From NCBI GenBank assembly GCA_900708905.1, contig CAADRB010000018.1, positions 1,435,668-1,499,667 on the forward strand: a stretch of 64,000 bases of DNA. The letters run 5' to 3'. Numbering within the stretch: the first letter of the stretch is position 1; each line of letters starts with the position of its first letter. Both the position numbers and the translations under genes were made by a program. Source of the stretch: Hymenolepis diminuta. Taxonomy: Eukaryota; Platyhelminthes; Cestoda; Cyclophyllidea; Hymenolepididae. The notes beneath the pieces are model-generated. The model did no database searches. It saw only the letters and a list, made by a program, of their open reading frames with translations, and was not told the DNA's origin. Below are positions 23,111 through 36,500 of the stretch, piece after piece.

Positions 23111-26100
23111 ATCAGCCAGAATCTTACTACAGACGTTTCAGAAAAAAATCAAGGCAAAACTCACACCTAAATTTACGGATTAGCAACGTTTGCTCAGAGA
23201 TGTTGGGTAATATTAAATATTTGTGTCTAGGGTAAATTAACTTAACTCTTCACAAATTTGTTAAAATTTGCCAAAATACATGGTCAATTCCTTGCACAGT
23301 TTTGAGTAACTTGTGTTACTAGAAAGTTCAGGGGAATGCGGCTTTTTTGATGGCTAATTAGGTTATAAAAAATGGCACTCTGACTTATATGTCTTTGAAG
23401 AAGTGAAATTTTACCGAAGTTTACGTCATCATTTTTTGAAATATGTCTCAAGATCTTCCTCATTGAAAGTAAGTGAAAAACTCTCTCGAACACAATCCAC
23501 ATTAATTAAATTAACGAACTTTATTATTCTTAGTTCTTCTAACTTTGGGTCAAATTGTACTCGCAATTTAATGGCCTGAAATGAGGTGCCATATACATTT
23601 TAGAATAATCAGTCTTTTGCTTGATAATATGGAATCCGATAGGTAGTAAAAAACTCTAATCTTGCACCATGAAAATTAGTTAATTAACTTGTATATCTCA
23701 ATATTATTATCGGTATTAACTTATGAAGAGCTTTATTTCAACATGTGGTACGCATTCAAAATTCAGTACCTTCTGGTATTTAACAATTTATCTTCCATCA
23801 CAGTTTTTGCTAAACTTTTACTTTAATAATAAGTGATTTAGCATATTAAACGTTACTATTACAACTAAAAACATTGTATATTTGTCGTACATCTTCTGAT
23901 AAGCTTACTAATGTGATAGGTAATGTCTAGTAATAAATGCATACAAAGCATAATCTGTTTAATGCAGTTAAAATAAGGAAACGTTGCTAACAATTTTTAA
24001 AAAGATAAGATGCATTTATTTTTAATAAATCATCATTACAACACCCCGGATGCCTGCTATAATACCGCTGTTAGATTTGTTTTACTTATTTATTTATTTA
24101 TATTAAATTTTTGAAAAATAAAAGCCAATTCAAGACAGAATCAGTCACGGCGAAGAATAGTTCGCAAACCTTTATGCTTGTCAAGAAGTAAATACGCGGT
24201 CTTATAAGGTTTTTCATAACTGACTGCAATATAATAATTAATATAAGTACATTAATAATAAATAATCCTATTTTATTATTTAGTCAATGCATTAACCAGT
24301 ATCTATTTCTGATTTGTTCGATATGGTTTATCAGGCTTCTGCATTAACATCCTTGCAATAGTAAAGAAAATGCTAAAAGAATTCATGATTGAAGATATTC
24401 AAATACCTTGTACTCTGTTTAGTTGTTGAGTTCGTTGGAGCGGAATCTGTTGATTCAAAAGGAATTTGGTTGACGTATCTGTCTTTCATTAAAACCTATC
24501 CTATTTATTGAAATGGCATTACGTAACCTTTGTTTAGTCTATAAATATTTTATTATCTTAATATTTCCAGAACATTCGGTTTTTCATGGAGGTAATCTTA
24601 TAGTACCAATATTCTCGGCATCAAAAGAGGGTATTTCGCTTCCTGAGTAGACAAATTTCCTGAACGGAAGTTACATATCTCTAAATCTGGTCTACATATC
24701 TACAGCCAAGTTTGTTCGGATTAATGTTAGTATGCGTTTCCTAAGCGAACACAATGCGCCGATATTTGAGTACTGAATTTAAAAGATGAATTCTAAAATT
24801 TTGACTTCAGCAATTCAATCTCCTCAAATTTGCAACTAAGTTTAAATTTGCCGTGAAACATTTCTTAGTTAAATCTCGAGTTCAAATAACTAAAGTAGGA
24901 AAACCTAAATTCTTTAACACTGTCTACTTTGCATTTCTTCGTTTTTAATGCCTTAGTATTTCATATGTTCAATATTTAACCAAAATAGCGTATCTTAATT
25001 TTATCATAGAATGTAATAATTGTTACGCAGTCATATATTTTATTTCTTTTCCGTATTGAATTTATGTGCTGTTCGTGATTGGTTGATTGATTTGGTTGGT
25101 GCTTTAAAAATGCATTACAATGTATTTTCTTAGATAATTCAATGGAAAAACTAAGTCAATATTCCTCTAAGTTTTCTTACAAAACATTGATAAAATAAAA
25201 CATACGATTAAATTTTCTAAACGTTAAATTGTATGAATTAAGCTAAGTTAGCTGTTCTTTGGAAATCAGAAAAGAATATGCACTGAAGCGGCAAAACCCA
25301 ATCTTTAGATAGAAAAAGTATGCTATATAAATTAAAGGTTGAAATACAAAGCAATGTAACTTCCGGATGTAAATTTAAAAAACGGTGATAAAATGCAAAA
25401 TTTAAGGTGTAGAAAAAATTGATGTTCTAACTCTTATTAATAGTAGTAATACATTTTGCAATTATTCTCTTAATTAATATGTTGCCTCTTGTTTTTGGAA
25501 TATTTCTTAATGTGGAAACTACACATTGGTTCAAATTTTCCTAAAAGAAATATAAATTAAGGAAAACAAGTAATTAAGGATCTGTTTTCTAGATATACAT
25601 CAGATTATAAAGGGATATCTAATTTGATTCAAGTGACTCCTTTACAATTTTTGTCAATTTGAACGGACAATGTTCATTAAAATTGAAATTTAATACATTA
25701 TTCTTAAAAAAGTTTGAAAAAATTTCAGTTTAATTAATAACACAATGATTTAAATTTCCTTTCACATATATCGAAGCACTTTATTTTTTGGAAATATCAC
25801 AGATTCTACTTTAGAATTTAACATTTATAATTCAAATAAAATAATAAATACATTAAAGAGGGCGCGTTTTTATTATTTAATGAAATCTTTTATGATGAAC
25901 TATTAGCTTTTATATAATCTTAAATGCCCATTTTTAAGTGTTTTTACTTTGTTATTTAATAGCATTGTTCCATCAAGTCGACATTTCCTTCAGCCAAAAT
26001 ATTCATCATAAAATTATCGTTGCACTCGTAGTAAAATTTAAAAAAAATACAAAAGAATATTTCTACTACTGCGAGAAGAGAAGGTTCAAAAGTAAGGTGC

Positions 26101-26275
26101 ATTCTTACAAATGGACCGATTTCAAGTGATGTGAATGACTACATAACTCATGTTTGAGGAACTTGAAGGATAACTCTCTTTGCATTTTCCAGAATTACCT
26201 TTTATTCGCATTCTCGACGATAATACCTCAGTTTTTCCGCCCACGAAGTTGGAGCGACCTCATTTATGTCCCTAT
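23111..26275. other. AT-rich stretch without recognisable gene
   Basis: Only short unassigned ORFs (for example 25938-26129) and a small TTTA-rich run near 24082-24101. Nothing functional can be supported. Confidence 0.5.
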
Positions 26276-26605
26276 NNNNNNNNNNNNNNNNNNNNNNNNN
26301 NNNNNNNNNNNNNNNNNNNNNNNNNNNNNNNNNNNNNNNNNNNNNNNNNNNNNNNNNNNNNNNNNNNNNNNNNNNNNNNNNNNNNNNNNNNNNNNNNNNN
26401 NNNNNNNNNNNNNNNNNNNNNNNNNNNNNNNNNNNNNNNNNNNNNNNNNNNNNNNNNNNNNNNNNNNNNNNNNNNNNNNNNNNNNNNNNNNNNNNNNNNN
26501 NNNNNNNNNNNNNNNNNNNNNNNNNNNNNNNNNNNNNNNNNNNNNNNNNNNNNNNNNNNNNNNNNNNNNNNNNNNNNNNNNNNNNNNNNNNNNNNNNNNN
26601 NNNNN
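26276..26605. other. Assembly gap (330 Ns)
   Basis: An unbroken run of N. ORFs that appear to cross it exist only because N codons are not stops. The true gap length may differ from 330. Confidence 0.98.
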
Positions 26606-29381
26606 TACTCAAACAGCTATGAATTGGTTGTCGTAATTTGTTAGCTGCAAACCGTTGGTTGTTATTTAACTCCAACAAACTGATTAAAAGTGCTCATGTT
26701 TTGAGAACGAAAATGTGAAATCTTTTCCCTATCCAAGTTCGGTATTACTCACAAAAGTAATTAAGTGTTTCAAGACTTAGCTTTACAATGTATCATTAAA
26801 ATCAAACACTTATTTTTATGCTGCTTTTTACTAAAATCGATGATTTTCAAGTTTTAAATTTGCGATTAAATGCCATGAATAGAAAATATAGATTGCATTG
26901 GAATTATAATAATAACTTATTTACATTTTCAAACAAATATGAATATCGTAATGCATGTTAAAATGTGCTAATTTCTAACTAATTTTGCTATTTGTTGATA
27001 TATTTTCCAATAAATGAGCACCTCGGCAAAGACCTTTTATTCTAAAGGAGAATTGTCTGAAAGTTTCCATCAGTCGTAGATTTTAAGTTTATTGAAATAC
27101 ATGAACATTTAAAAAGCAGTGATTTTAATGATTACATATTAAATTATACCTACTTTCTTTATAAAGATGGAAAAATCCGAAAAAATGCACATACACCTAT
27201 ATTGATTGGTCAAGATCCCACAATTTCAGTTTCTGGGAAGTTTTTATGAAGCCGTTACAATTTTGAAGCCGTAATGTGTTTTAAATATTTTTGTACGGTT
27301 TGTGGTGATTTGATGGTACAATATTTATATTAATGGGAAAATTATTTAACTAGCTCTTACCCAAATTTTGCCTTACTTCTAGTTAAACAAATGCCTATCT
27401 ACCATAAGCAGGTTTCTTAATCAATACTGCATCTAGAGATTAAAATGCGTTCATTTTTTGATGATGGCATATTAATAACTAATGAAATATTTTATATTTA
27501 TCCAATACTTAATTATCACACATGAAATTTCACTGCTAGACTTGGTAAAGAATTTTTTGTAAAGTTTTAGGGGTAATTTTCTTTGACTTTAAAACGTAAA
27601 AGTATCTACAGATTTCTATTAATGAATAATTTTTAATCTTTTGACTTACCATTTAATACAGACAGTTGCCAGTAAATCGTAATGAAAAAAAGTTTAATTA
27701 ATGTTTCTTATAGCTTTATCAGCATTTTTAAGAATGGATATTAATTCCAAATTCTCATTTAGCAAATATAATATCCAAGTAAATCTTCTGTTAAAGTTAT
27801 CAAGTAGGAAGGTTATAGAAAAAAGGCACAAATAACATTATTGCGAACTCGCCAAACTCATTGTTCCGATAATTGCCGTTTTACAAGATGCGATTGCCAT
27901 TTTCCTTACAACTGAGTTTGTTTCTTTGCATATGCAATTATGAATAATCATGAATAAAGTAATCCATATGTTTGTAAAATTACTTTAGCTCTGTAGGTCA
28001 GAAATAAGATTTAAAATAAAACATGAAAGTACATTCATGAAGGAAAACCTTAGGTTCTCTAAGGTACAATTATCATCCCGATATTCTAAAAGGATTTTTA
28101 TAAATATGATTATTTTTTAACAAGGGATTCCCTAGCAACTAAGCACAACATTTATCTGACAATGTTTAGTATCAATAATTTATTAACAAGTTAATATTTA
28201 TATATATAATCGAGAACAAAGTGATTTGAAAAAGGAAAATTTGGTATATTTCAGCAGAAATTCAAGTAAAATATAATGCATTTAAGTGCACGAAAAATCA
28301 CGTGGAAATTCACAAAAAAGTGTCATATATTGGTGAAAAGGAGATTTGAGCTATTTTAATTGCACAAGTTAAAAATTTAAACCTTCATCTGTGGTGCATA
28401 GTTACCAAGGCTCGTTGTATTTATATGAAAACCCTTGCTTATTTAAATACGTTTCAATACACTTTATTGATTCCTTATGAAATAGCAATTATTTCGTTTC
28501 TCGTATCCAGTATGTACATCCCTTATCTCATAAGTTACTAAAACACTAAAGACGATTTTGCTTTGACGGTATTTCTATAATGGAAGATAAATCCAGTTAA
28601 GACGGGTTCTTTTCCTTAAATTCATTTAGACATATTAAGAGATATTTGAGACATAAGAATACCAATCTGCAGCATTGTAAACTTGTAAATTTCAGTGGAA
28701 TCATAACAGAGTCTGAGTGTACAATCTCTATGATCCAATAATTACAATAAAGTTACATTGAAACACGCGCTATAAGATAATATTGCCGTAAATTTGCCTT
28801 CGAATAACAAAATGCCGCGTAATTTGAAAACAAACTAACTGCAAAACTACGATCTAATCGAATAGAATTTTCCCAATAAATTCGAAGTCTTCTTCATTCA
28901 CAATTAGTGCCCAAATTCCACGTTTTTAATCTATATCTCTTCCATATATTTCTCCTCATTAAATTTTGGCATAAGGAAAATCTGAGCATTTCTCCAATCA
29001 CTTCATATTATAAATAAGTAAATTGCAAAACATTTTAATTCGTTCCAATTGGTATATTCATGCATACCTATTGTTTAAGGAAGAAAACGAATGTCATCCT
29101 TCACACGATATTTTTGCAAGAAATATTTTAGTCTTTTAAATCAAATAAAAGCTGAAGTCCCTTCAAATATGAAATAATATAAACTGTGTGCCTGTTATCT
29201 TAAATAAAGTTTCTAATTCATTTTCTGTTTGTTATTGAACACGATTAATTCAAGTCAGTTTCATTGGCAATTATATTTTTTTTAGTTTTGAACTAGGGAA
29301 ATGCTGAAACACAAAAAACTCTTTATAATTGATGTAATATAAATAGAAGTCAAGATTGTTTAACTGTTTAAACTTTATATA
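26606..29381. other. AT-rich stretch without recognisable gene
   Basis: No ORF or motif of note on either strand between the gap and the mariner insertion. Confidence 0.5.
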
Positions 29382-30581
29382 TCAGGTTGTAACAGAAGTA
29401 CTGCCTAGTTTGTAAGCTTTGTTTAGGGCAAACTTATTTCAATTTAGCTTGTTAACATTGTATGCTCATCAAAGCTAATTAAAAAAATATTATTTCTTCT
29501 TTCAAGTTGTCTAATGATTATCATTATTAATAACCATTTCTACCCCTAATGTACACTCCAAATAAAGAGAATATCAGGCATATTTTACTATTTGAATTTC
29601 ATCAAGGAAATAGGACAAGGTCTTTTTGAGCAAAAAACACTCAAAGACACTTAAGGAAATGATGTTATGAATGAAAAGGCAATCAGAAGGTGGCTTTCCG
29701 TGGATGGTTTCAAAAAGGATGGCTTCAGCCCGAAAGATGAACCGAGAGCAGGATGCTCAAAAAACTTAATTCTCAGCAGTTGCAAGTTGCCAATGATGAA
29801 AATCCAACCTGCACTACTTGAGAACTGAGCAAAACCTTTAACGTAAGCCTTACGACCATATATAGGGAAATGAAAGTGGAAAAGTGTCAAAGTACCTTTT
29901 CTAGACCGAATCATAACTGATAACGGCGAAAAGTGGATCCTCTACAGCAATATTAAGTGCAAAATGGTAGCTAAGTCAAGACAATAGTTCAAAGCCAATT
30001 CCACCCCCAAACCGAGAAGTAGACTGCACCCGAAACAAATTCTTTTGTGTATATGGTGGATTTTGAAGGGAATTATTTATTATGAACTAATAGGTGCCAA
30101 CCAAGGAATAACATCTGAAGTTTACTGTCAGCAGCTAACTCGTATAAAAGCAGTTAACGGGAGGAAAAACGTACTTCTTCGATCAATCGAAAAGGAGTGA
30201 ATCTGCACCCCGATAATGCCAGACCTCACACTTCAAGAACAACCAAAAATCTCGTTGAAGAATTTGGGTGGGAAGTCACACATCACCAAACATATTTTTT
30301 CAATCATGCACCAACTGATTTTTTTTATTTCAGAAGCTTACAGAATCACTGAATAGAACTTCAAAGGCTTATTTCAAGAGAAGAAGTAGAAATGAAGGTA
30401 GTTTTTTTTTAGTCCAAACCGGCTTAATTCTATGGGAAGAAATCAGAAAGCTTTCGGCAAGATGGAAAGATGTAAATAATAAAAATGATGACTCTGCTAA
30501 ACTCTAAATAAATGTATTTTTGACAAAATTTTTACTTTAATTTAAATTTAAAAGATGGACAGAACTTCTGTTGCAACCTAA
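29382..30581 (+). mobile_element. Degraded mariner (DD34D) DNA transposon
   Basis: Terminal inverted repeats begin TCAGGTTGTAACAGAAGTAC at 29382 and, on the other strand, TTAGGTTGCAACAGAAGTTC from 30581. They match at about 20 of the first 25 positions. Each end is flanked by TA (29380-29381 and 30582-30583), the target duplication made by Tc1/mariner transposases. At 1200 bases it is slightly shorter than typical mariners (about 1.3 kb), which is explained by an internal deletion in the transposase. The YAGGTTG ends are common in non-mauritiana mariners, but I do not assign a subfamily. Confidence 0.95.
29555..30500 (+). pseudogene. mariner transposase pseudogene
   Basis: The transposase would bind the element ends in the nucleus and catalyse cut-and-paste transposition. 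Reading the + strand with frame changes gives the N-terminal HTH region (RHILLFEF-like, then RRWL, DEPRAG), a second HTH (ANDENPTCTT, stop, ELSKTFNVSLTTIYREM), and the catalytic core. The first catalytic motif, normally TGDEKW, is altered to TDNGEKW near 29916-29935. The second (HPDNARPH, Asp codon 30212-30214) and third (APTD, Asp codon 30317-30319) share a frame with exactly 34 residues between them, the DD34D spacing diagnostic of mariner. A KILL/CIWW-type block lies near 30040-30060. Roughly 40 residues are missing between the second HTH and the first catalytic motif. Stops and frameshifts make it inactive. The - strand ORF 29651-29914 is a shadow. Confidence 0.93.
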
Positions 30582-33500
30582 TACATTTGTTTTAACGCCA
30601 GTTAGAAATTTTAATAAAATGCTTTTATAAAAATAAGCATGAGTTTTAATTGAATGATTCATCTGTTAAAACATTCGAGTCTCTCCTTTTACCTCTACTT
30701 CTTTGGGATTTATTAAGTGGAGGAAACAGAAACAGTTTTTGCGAAGCGGCAAAAATACTTTGAAGGACTTGTAGCAAAATTTAATAACAAGCGTAATTTA
30801 ATTGCCGGTCAAAATAAATGAAAAAATTAAATTATATCCGTTTGATTAACTTTATTATACTTCATTCGGAAATAAATATATGGGTAGAGATTTGTTCGCT
30901 AAGCATTACTCCCACGCACCATAATGATAAAATTTTAAATTGTCCAAAGATAAATCTTATTTTATTTATTAAAGACTATCATCTATTTTGAATATATTGC
31001 GTTTTCCAGCATCTGCAATTTTACAGCCCTTCAAACGCAATACCATATGTAAAATTATACGTGAAACACCTGTGACCCATTTTGCGAGTCTTAATTTGAA
31101 GTTCATATATTACCCGCAGAAAAAGTAGAATTATTTTGCAAATAGAAAAGCATTTTAGTGTTTAATGTAGTCTATTAGATTGGGATAAATGAAGAGAAAT
31201 AGGGTTCTTATAAAATTTTGATTTTTTATTTCGGCAGTAAAATTTGACTGTACTATAGCGTTCAAACCCCATGATTTTCATTACATGTAATTGTTGGCCC
31301 ATTGCTAATCCGATCTTGACGCCCGAAATTTCTGTGATAGGGAAATACTTGGTGAAAATATGCACTCTGGCAAAAGCTAAATTACGGCAAAAATTCTGAA
31401 TGAAAAATATCAGACTTTCATTTCCATCTGCCTCAATTTAACACACTCCGAATTTTTCTGCATTTCGCAATCTACCTCTCTTCAAGTAAAATTACCATGG
31501 AGTATTTTTCTCTTTATTAATATATTCTATGCAGTCAACTTCTTTTCGAAATACTTGTTTTTATTTTATGCTCATATTTGGAAAATTTGTTAAAATTGCT
31601 TAAAAGATATCCTGTTCAGTTATTATAAAAATTTTTCATCGGACTTTAATTGCTCAATGAAAGTTTCTCAGATAAGTTCCAGGCAAATTCAATTAGTGCT
31701 TGATAGAAACGCACCGTCTCGGAACACATTAAGCAAATATTATATAAATCAAGTGCTTTATTTCTTTTGGAGTCGGTTACTTTAGAATGAGAAAATAATC
31801 ATACGATTTAATTGTTAATATGATATAATTGGAGAAGAGGCTAACAAAAGTGATTTTAAAAAGGTACGACCAACAGCATTATGTTAAACCAATCAGTTGA
31901 TATTTGAAATGCTCCTTCTCAAAGATCTGAAATATTTTCTGCATGTGTTCAATATCAATGGTTAATATTTTATAGTCACTATCTTTCTGTTTCAATTTTG
32001 TCTTTATATCACCAGGCAAACAGCAGTGAAATCATCTTACTATTAATCAAATAAAATATAAATTGCAAAATTTTATCAATTGAGTCTGATGAAAAGATTG
32101 TGTTTCAATGACATTTTAAAATATCAACAATATACACTTGAGTTAATTTTCTGTCTGATTACACAGATGTGATTTCTGAACCGCTCAAAGAAACATTATG
32201 TGTTTTATTTGTTTCTATTATTTGTACCAACTATTTTCAGGTAACTATGTACATTTCAATTCATCTATTTCCCAGAGCGCACTTAAACTCCCATTATTAT
32301 AAATTAAGGCAGCTACTTACCTAATCTTTATTGATTGTTGGCAGTGATGATTTTCTATGCCAAAGTATTTTTCTTTCTTGACACGATGGGAAAATTTTAT
32401 AATATAAAGAATAGTTATTAAGCATTTAAATTGAATTTCTTGCTAGGTTATCAAATGGATAGTCTATTTTCTGTTAAGAGCTATAGTTCAACAAGTTGTT
32501 GGTTGTGAATGTGAAATGATAATAATATGTGTTAACTTAAATTTACGCCTTACACAATTGTTATTTTACGGTTCTATCGAGGTCGTGTAATTTAAAGCTG
32601 CTCTTAATAAACATTCTTAAACAATTCCAAAATATCTTATAAACCGATTTCAAAGACTTAATTGAAGTACTTCTTCAAGAGAGAATGTGCTACAAAGGAA
32701 CAAAGAGCGTCTCATGGAGTCACATGGAATATTTTTATTAATATCAAATGCAGTCTAAGCAAACTGTAAGATTTTAAGAAGTTCTAATAAAGCGAGTAAT
32801 TATTCAGATATTTTGAATGTGCAAGTGATTTGTTTAGTATTAAATCATTGATAAAACAAACTTAAAAGCATTTACAGAGGTTCGAGTTGATACTTAGCAA
32901 ATCCGCAATGACAGTGGCAAAACAGTCGGGATAAATGTTAGGGCAGATATGCATCAATTTCCCTTCTGAATAGATTAATTACTGAATTAATCAAGTAAGC
33001 TCTTACGCATTTTTTGGTTCTCCAGTGCCTGATAATGGTTTTTTTCAATGACGATGCATAAAATAATGTCAGTTTGTAAGATTAATGATAGAACTAAATT
33101 TGACTTCACATTAGATCAAGGCTCGAGCGAAACTACTCAACACCTTTGTCTTACTGATAATTATAAATGATTTATCCGTCATTGATCTTTTTAGACTATT
33201 TAATAATAAATTAAGGCTGTTAAAAAGACGGTCCGATGGTTTATGCCAAAGTTAAATTTAAAAAAAATATTTTTTCTTGGGAAATCCTGTTGCAAAAATA
33301 CAGAAGCGTACCTCCAATCTCTTGACAAGGATACAAAGCCAAATAGTAGTCAGGTCATCAGTGATCTTCCAACTGCCCAATAAATTTTCTCATTCAGTGA
33401 ATTATTTAAACAGTTCAAAGAGTACATGATTGGGATTTTTCTGAAAGAAAAAGTGTGCTGTAACTTCTGAATTTCGATTATAAATTAATTTTTTGGAATC

Positions 33501-36500
33501 TGAAACTCTAGCGACAATTCAACTATTCAGAAAAAGAAGAAGACTTTTTTTAAATCCTTGTGTAGTTGGGCAAGATAAAAATCTGTATCCTGTGAAGGTC
33601 TGCGTGAGAAGTTAACTAAAATTTTTTGTGGCTGCAGGGATATATAAAATCAAGATATTCAAAATGAGCATAAACATATTTGAATTCATTGCGGCAAAAG
33701 GTCTGTAGGTTATCAGAATATTTCAGTGATCAGAGGTGTCAAGTTTTTGATTGTGTTACTTACTTCTCTTCCTCCCTTAAGAACTCTTTGAAGTGGGTCT
33801 ATTGTCCCATTTGTTAACACACTATCTACGGTTAATATTGGAAAAAGAAAATACATTTACAGTTAACCTCAAATTATTTATTTCAATTACCAAATATATT
33901 TTTATTCCATTTCTGTCACTCTTCCATTCCCATGAGAGAAAAAGTCGATCAAAATAATCGACCATTCACTAATTGAAAATGGCAGATTTGCCTTGCTCAC
34001 TTAAATACATATTAACGGTGTGAAAAGATAATAATGTGTTGTGCCTACTTAACAAAGGTAAATAATTTCTCAATATATTGTTGCATTACAGAAAATGCCT
34101 AGACATTAGAATTATGACATAATTCCATGCTTTTACTCTTTCAATAAACGTTCATATAAATTAATTAAAAGGCTGCATAGTTTTATTTTGCAGGTACAAT
34201 CAGATCACTTAAGGATTAACTACTTTATATAAATATAATAAAATTTGTAGATCCACATGTGTTTGCTATTGTTCAAAACACGCGAAATGGAAAACCTGTC
34301 CTAATCGTTGTAGTAAATAAAAACTAAAAAAATGGATAGGATTTTTTTGTTGCTGTTAAATTTTTATTTATTTATAATGTTAATTAACATATAATAACAT
34401 CTTATCTTTGCTTAGCTAAAGCTGTAAACTTTTGACAACGTCATTCTCTGTATGGAAACATATATTTCATTTATTTAAAAGTTCTCCTTGTGAGTTGCTT
34501 TGATGTGCTTACACATATATTTTTTTATATATTTTGGAATTCCAAAAAATAACACTTGGGAATTTAATACTATTTCTCAAACTTCCACTACAAATAATCA
34601 CTTCAGATATACATTCGTGGTGTTCAAAATATGAGCCAAATGAACAATTCACTGCATCCCATTAATGTTCATTACAAGTCTACGGAAAACTTATGTTAAC
34701 GAGGGAGAAATAAGATGATCTAGAAATCGGAATGCACTGAATTGCCCACTTTAGCATACTTGACGTTGTAATTGTCTAATGCGCAACCTTTTAAATTTCA
34801 ACCTTCGTTCTAAGATTTTATTGTTCCTCATTGGACACGTTTATACGATTTTCTGTGTTTATGACCTTGCTTACTCAGCTTTGCTCTTCATCTTTACTTT
34901 TTCATTTAATTATGTATTTCTTAACTCAGATTATACCTGAGATGAACTCAAATCACATTTAAAGTTAATATAAGCTGCCGCACTGGAAAGCAACAACGCT
35001 CTCTGCATCTCAATTCTTAAGTTCCCAGCCCAAACAGAGAAGACCGAGAGATTTATGCTACTGTACAATACATATAAATTTAAAAAAAGCTAAATTGGTC
35101 GCACAGGGCAGTAATTTTATACAGGATGTTTTATAGCAAATTCAAATTTTGTGATAATAAAATATATCTTAAGCGAGCTTATTACAAATTCGTAAGAAAT
35201 TGCACGCGTGGCTCTCTATCATCAATTAAATATTCAGTATCGCAAAATTGTTAAAAAATTAGGCTCATGTCATTGAATTATCCGGAATTTAAAAAATTGT
35301 AGTTTTATGGGTAAATATATTTTTGATATCTACATATATTGAATGAAATACATAAGAAGTTGGATATCAAATCAGCTTTTATGTACATAATAACTTAATA
35401 TTCAAACGTGAATTAAAGTATTATGAAATGGCTTCCTCATACCCGAAGTAAAAATACTTTGTTAAAACTGACAAAAAGAAATAAATTTTTGTAAGTTTTA
35501 AACTTTGCTGTTTGACTATAGACATTTTTCATAACGAATAATTTCATTAATTAATTTCAAAGACATTTTAATAACGTTTTCTTCATTTTGTGTCTTTTTA
35601 CAAAAAAATCGATTTGTTACTTTTATCCTTTGGCAGAGATATTTTATAATAATTTATTATTTTCATATTTGCTGTTTAAAACCCTCGGTTAATAAATTAA
35701 TTTAATTAATTTTGTAATTCCTGGAACGAATCAAACTAGGCTTCAAAACATTGGAATCATAATGAGAAGTATAATCTCAAAGCTTTCTTTAGAACTCCAA
35801 CTCAGATCCTTATTGTTTTAATGAATGAGGGGGATATATTAAAATTTTTTGTTTTGAACAGGAACATAAAATTTTCCAAATATTTCTATCTTTACCTGAT
35901 TCCTTGGTCAATCGGACTGTATTAAATGAATTAACTAGCAAAGGATATTAAGGATTTTACTCATGTAGTTTTCCACGGAAAGAAAAATTTAGACGATAAA
36001 AATATAAAATTAAGAGAAAAGGAAACTAAAAGTAAAGATGTTTAAATATTTTAAGTTTTAAGTTTAAAGGTATTCAACAGGATAATTCCTCAAGCAAGGA
36101 CAATAAACGTATGATCTTTTGCATAATACCACAAAAAGCTGCTTCAGTTAAGGAGATTTAAGCAACTGTCTATCTCCCTCTATTTAAGGTCTTAATATAT
36201 TAGCATTTTCGAGTGAATTTTTTTCAGTTTGAACTTATTTTGATAATGACTGGGTGGTAAATGATGTTGGTTTTTATGAACAAAGACCTGTATTCCTTAT
36301 TTGTGGAGGTCAAGAATTAAAAATCATTTTTATATCTTGAGATATTTCAAAATAATTAATAGACACAATAGAGAGTATTTACATCAATCTTGAAGAGCTA
36401 GAAGTCAATAATCGAATAATATTTATTATTTACGGTATCTAAGCATAAATAAACTGAGATCATCGGCACTTGTAAGTCAAATTCCGGATAAATAGTGATT

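Noticed and set aside
26154..26678. ORFs of about 118-160 residues crossing the N run
   Set aside because: They are open only because N codons are not read as stops; the real bases on each side give a few dozen unremarkable residues.
32875..32900. tRNA T-loop-like GGTTCGAGT
   Set aside because: No acceptor, D-arm or anticodon arm at the correct spacing. No tRNA or rRNA gene was found elsewhere by eye.
33230..33480. Possible zinc-finger or transposon coding remnant
   Set aside because: Short open pieces with several stops; no motif could be matched across frames.
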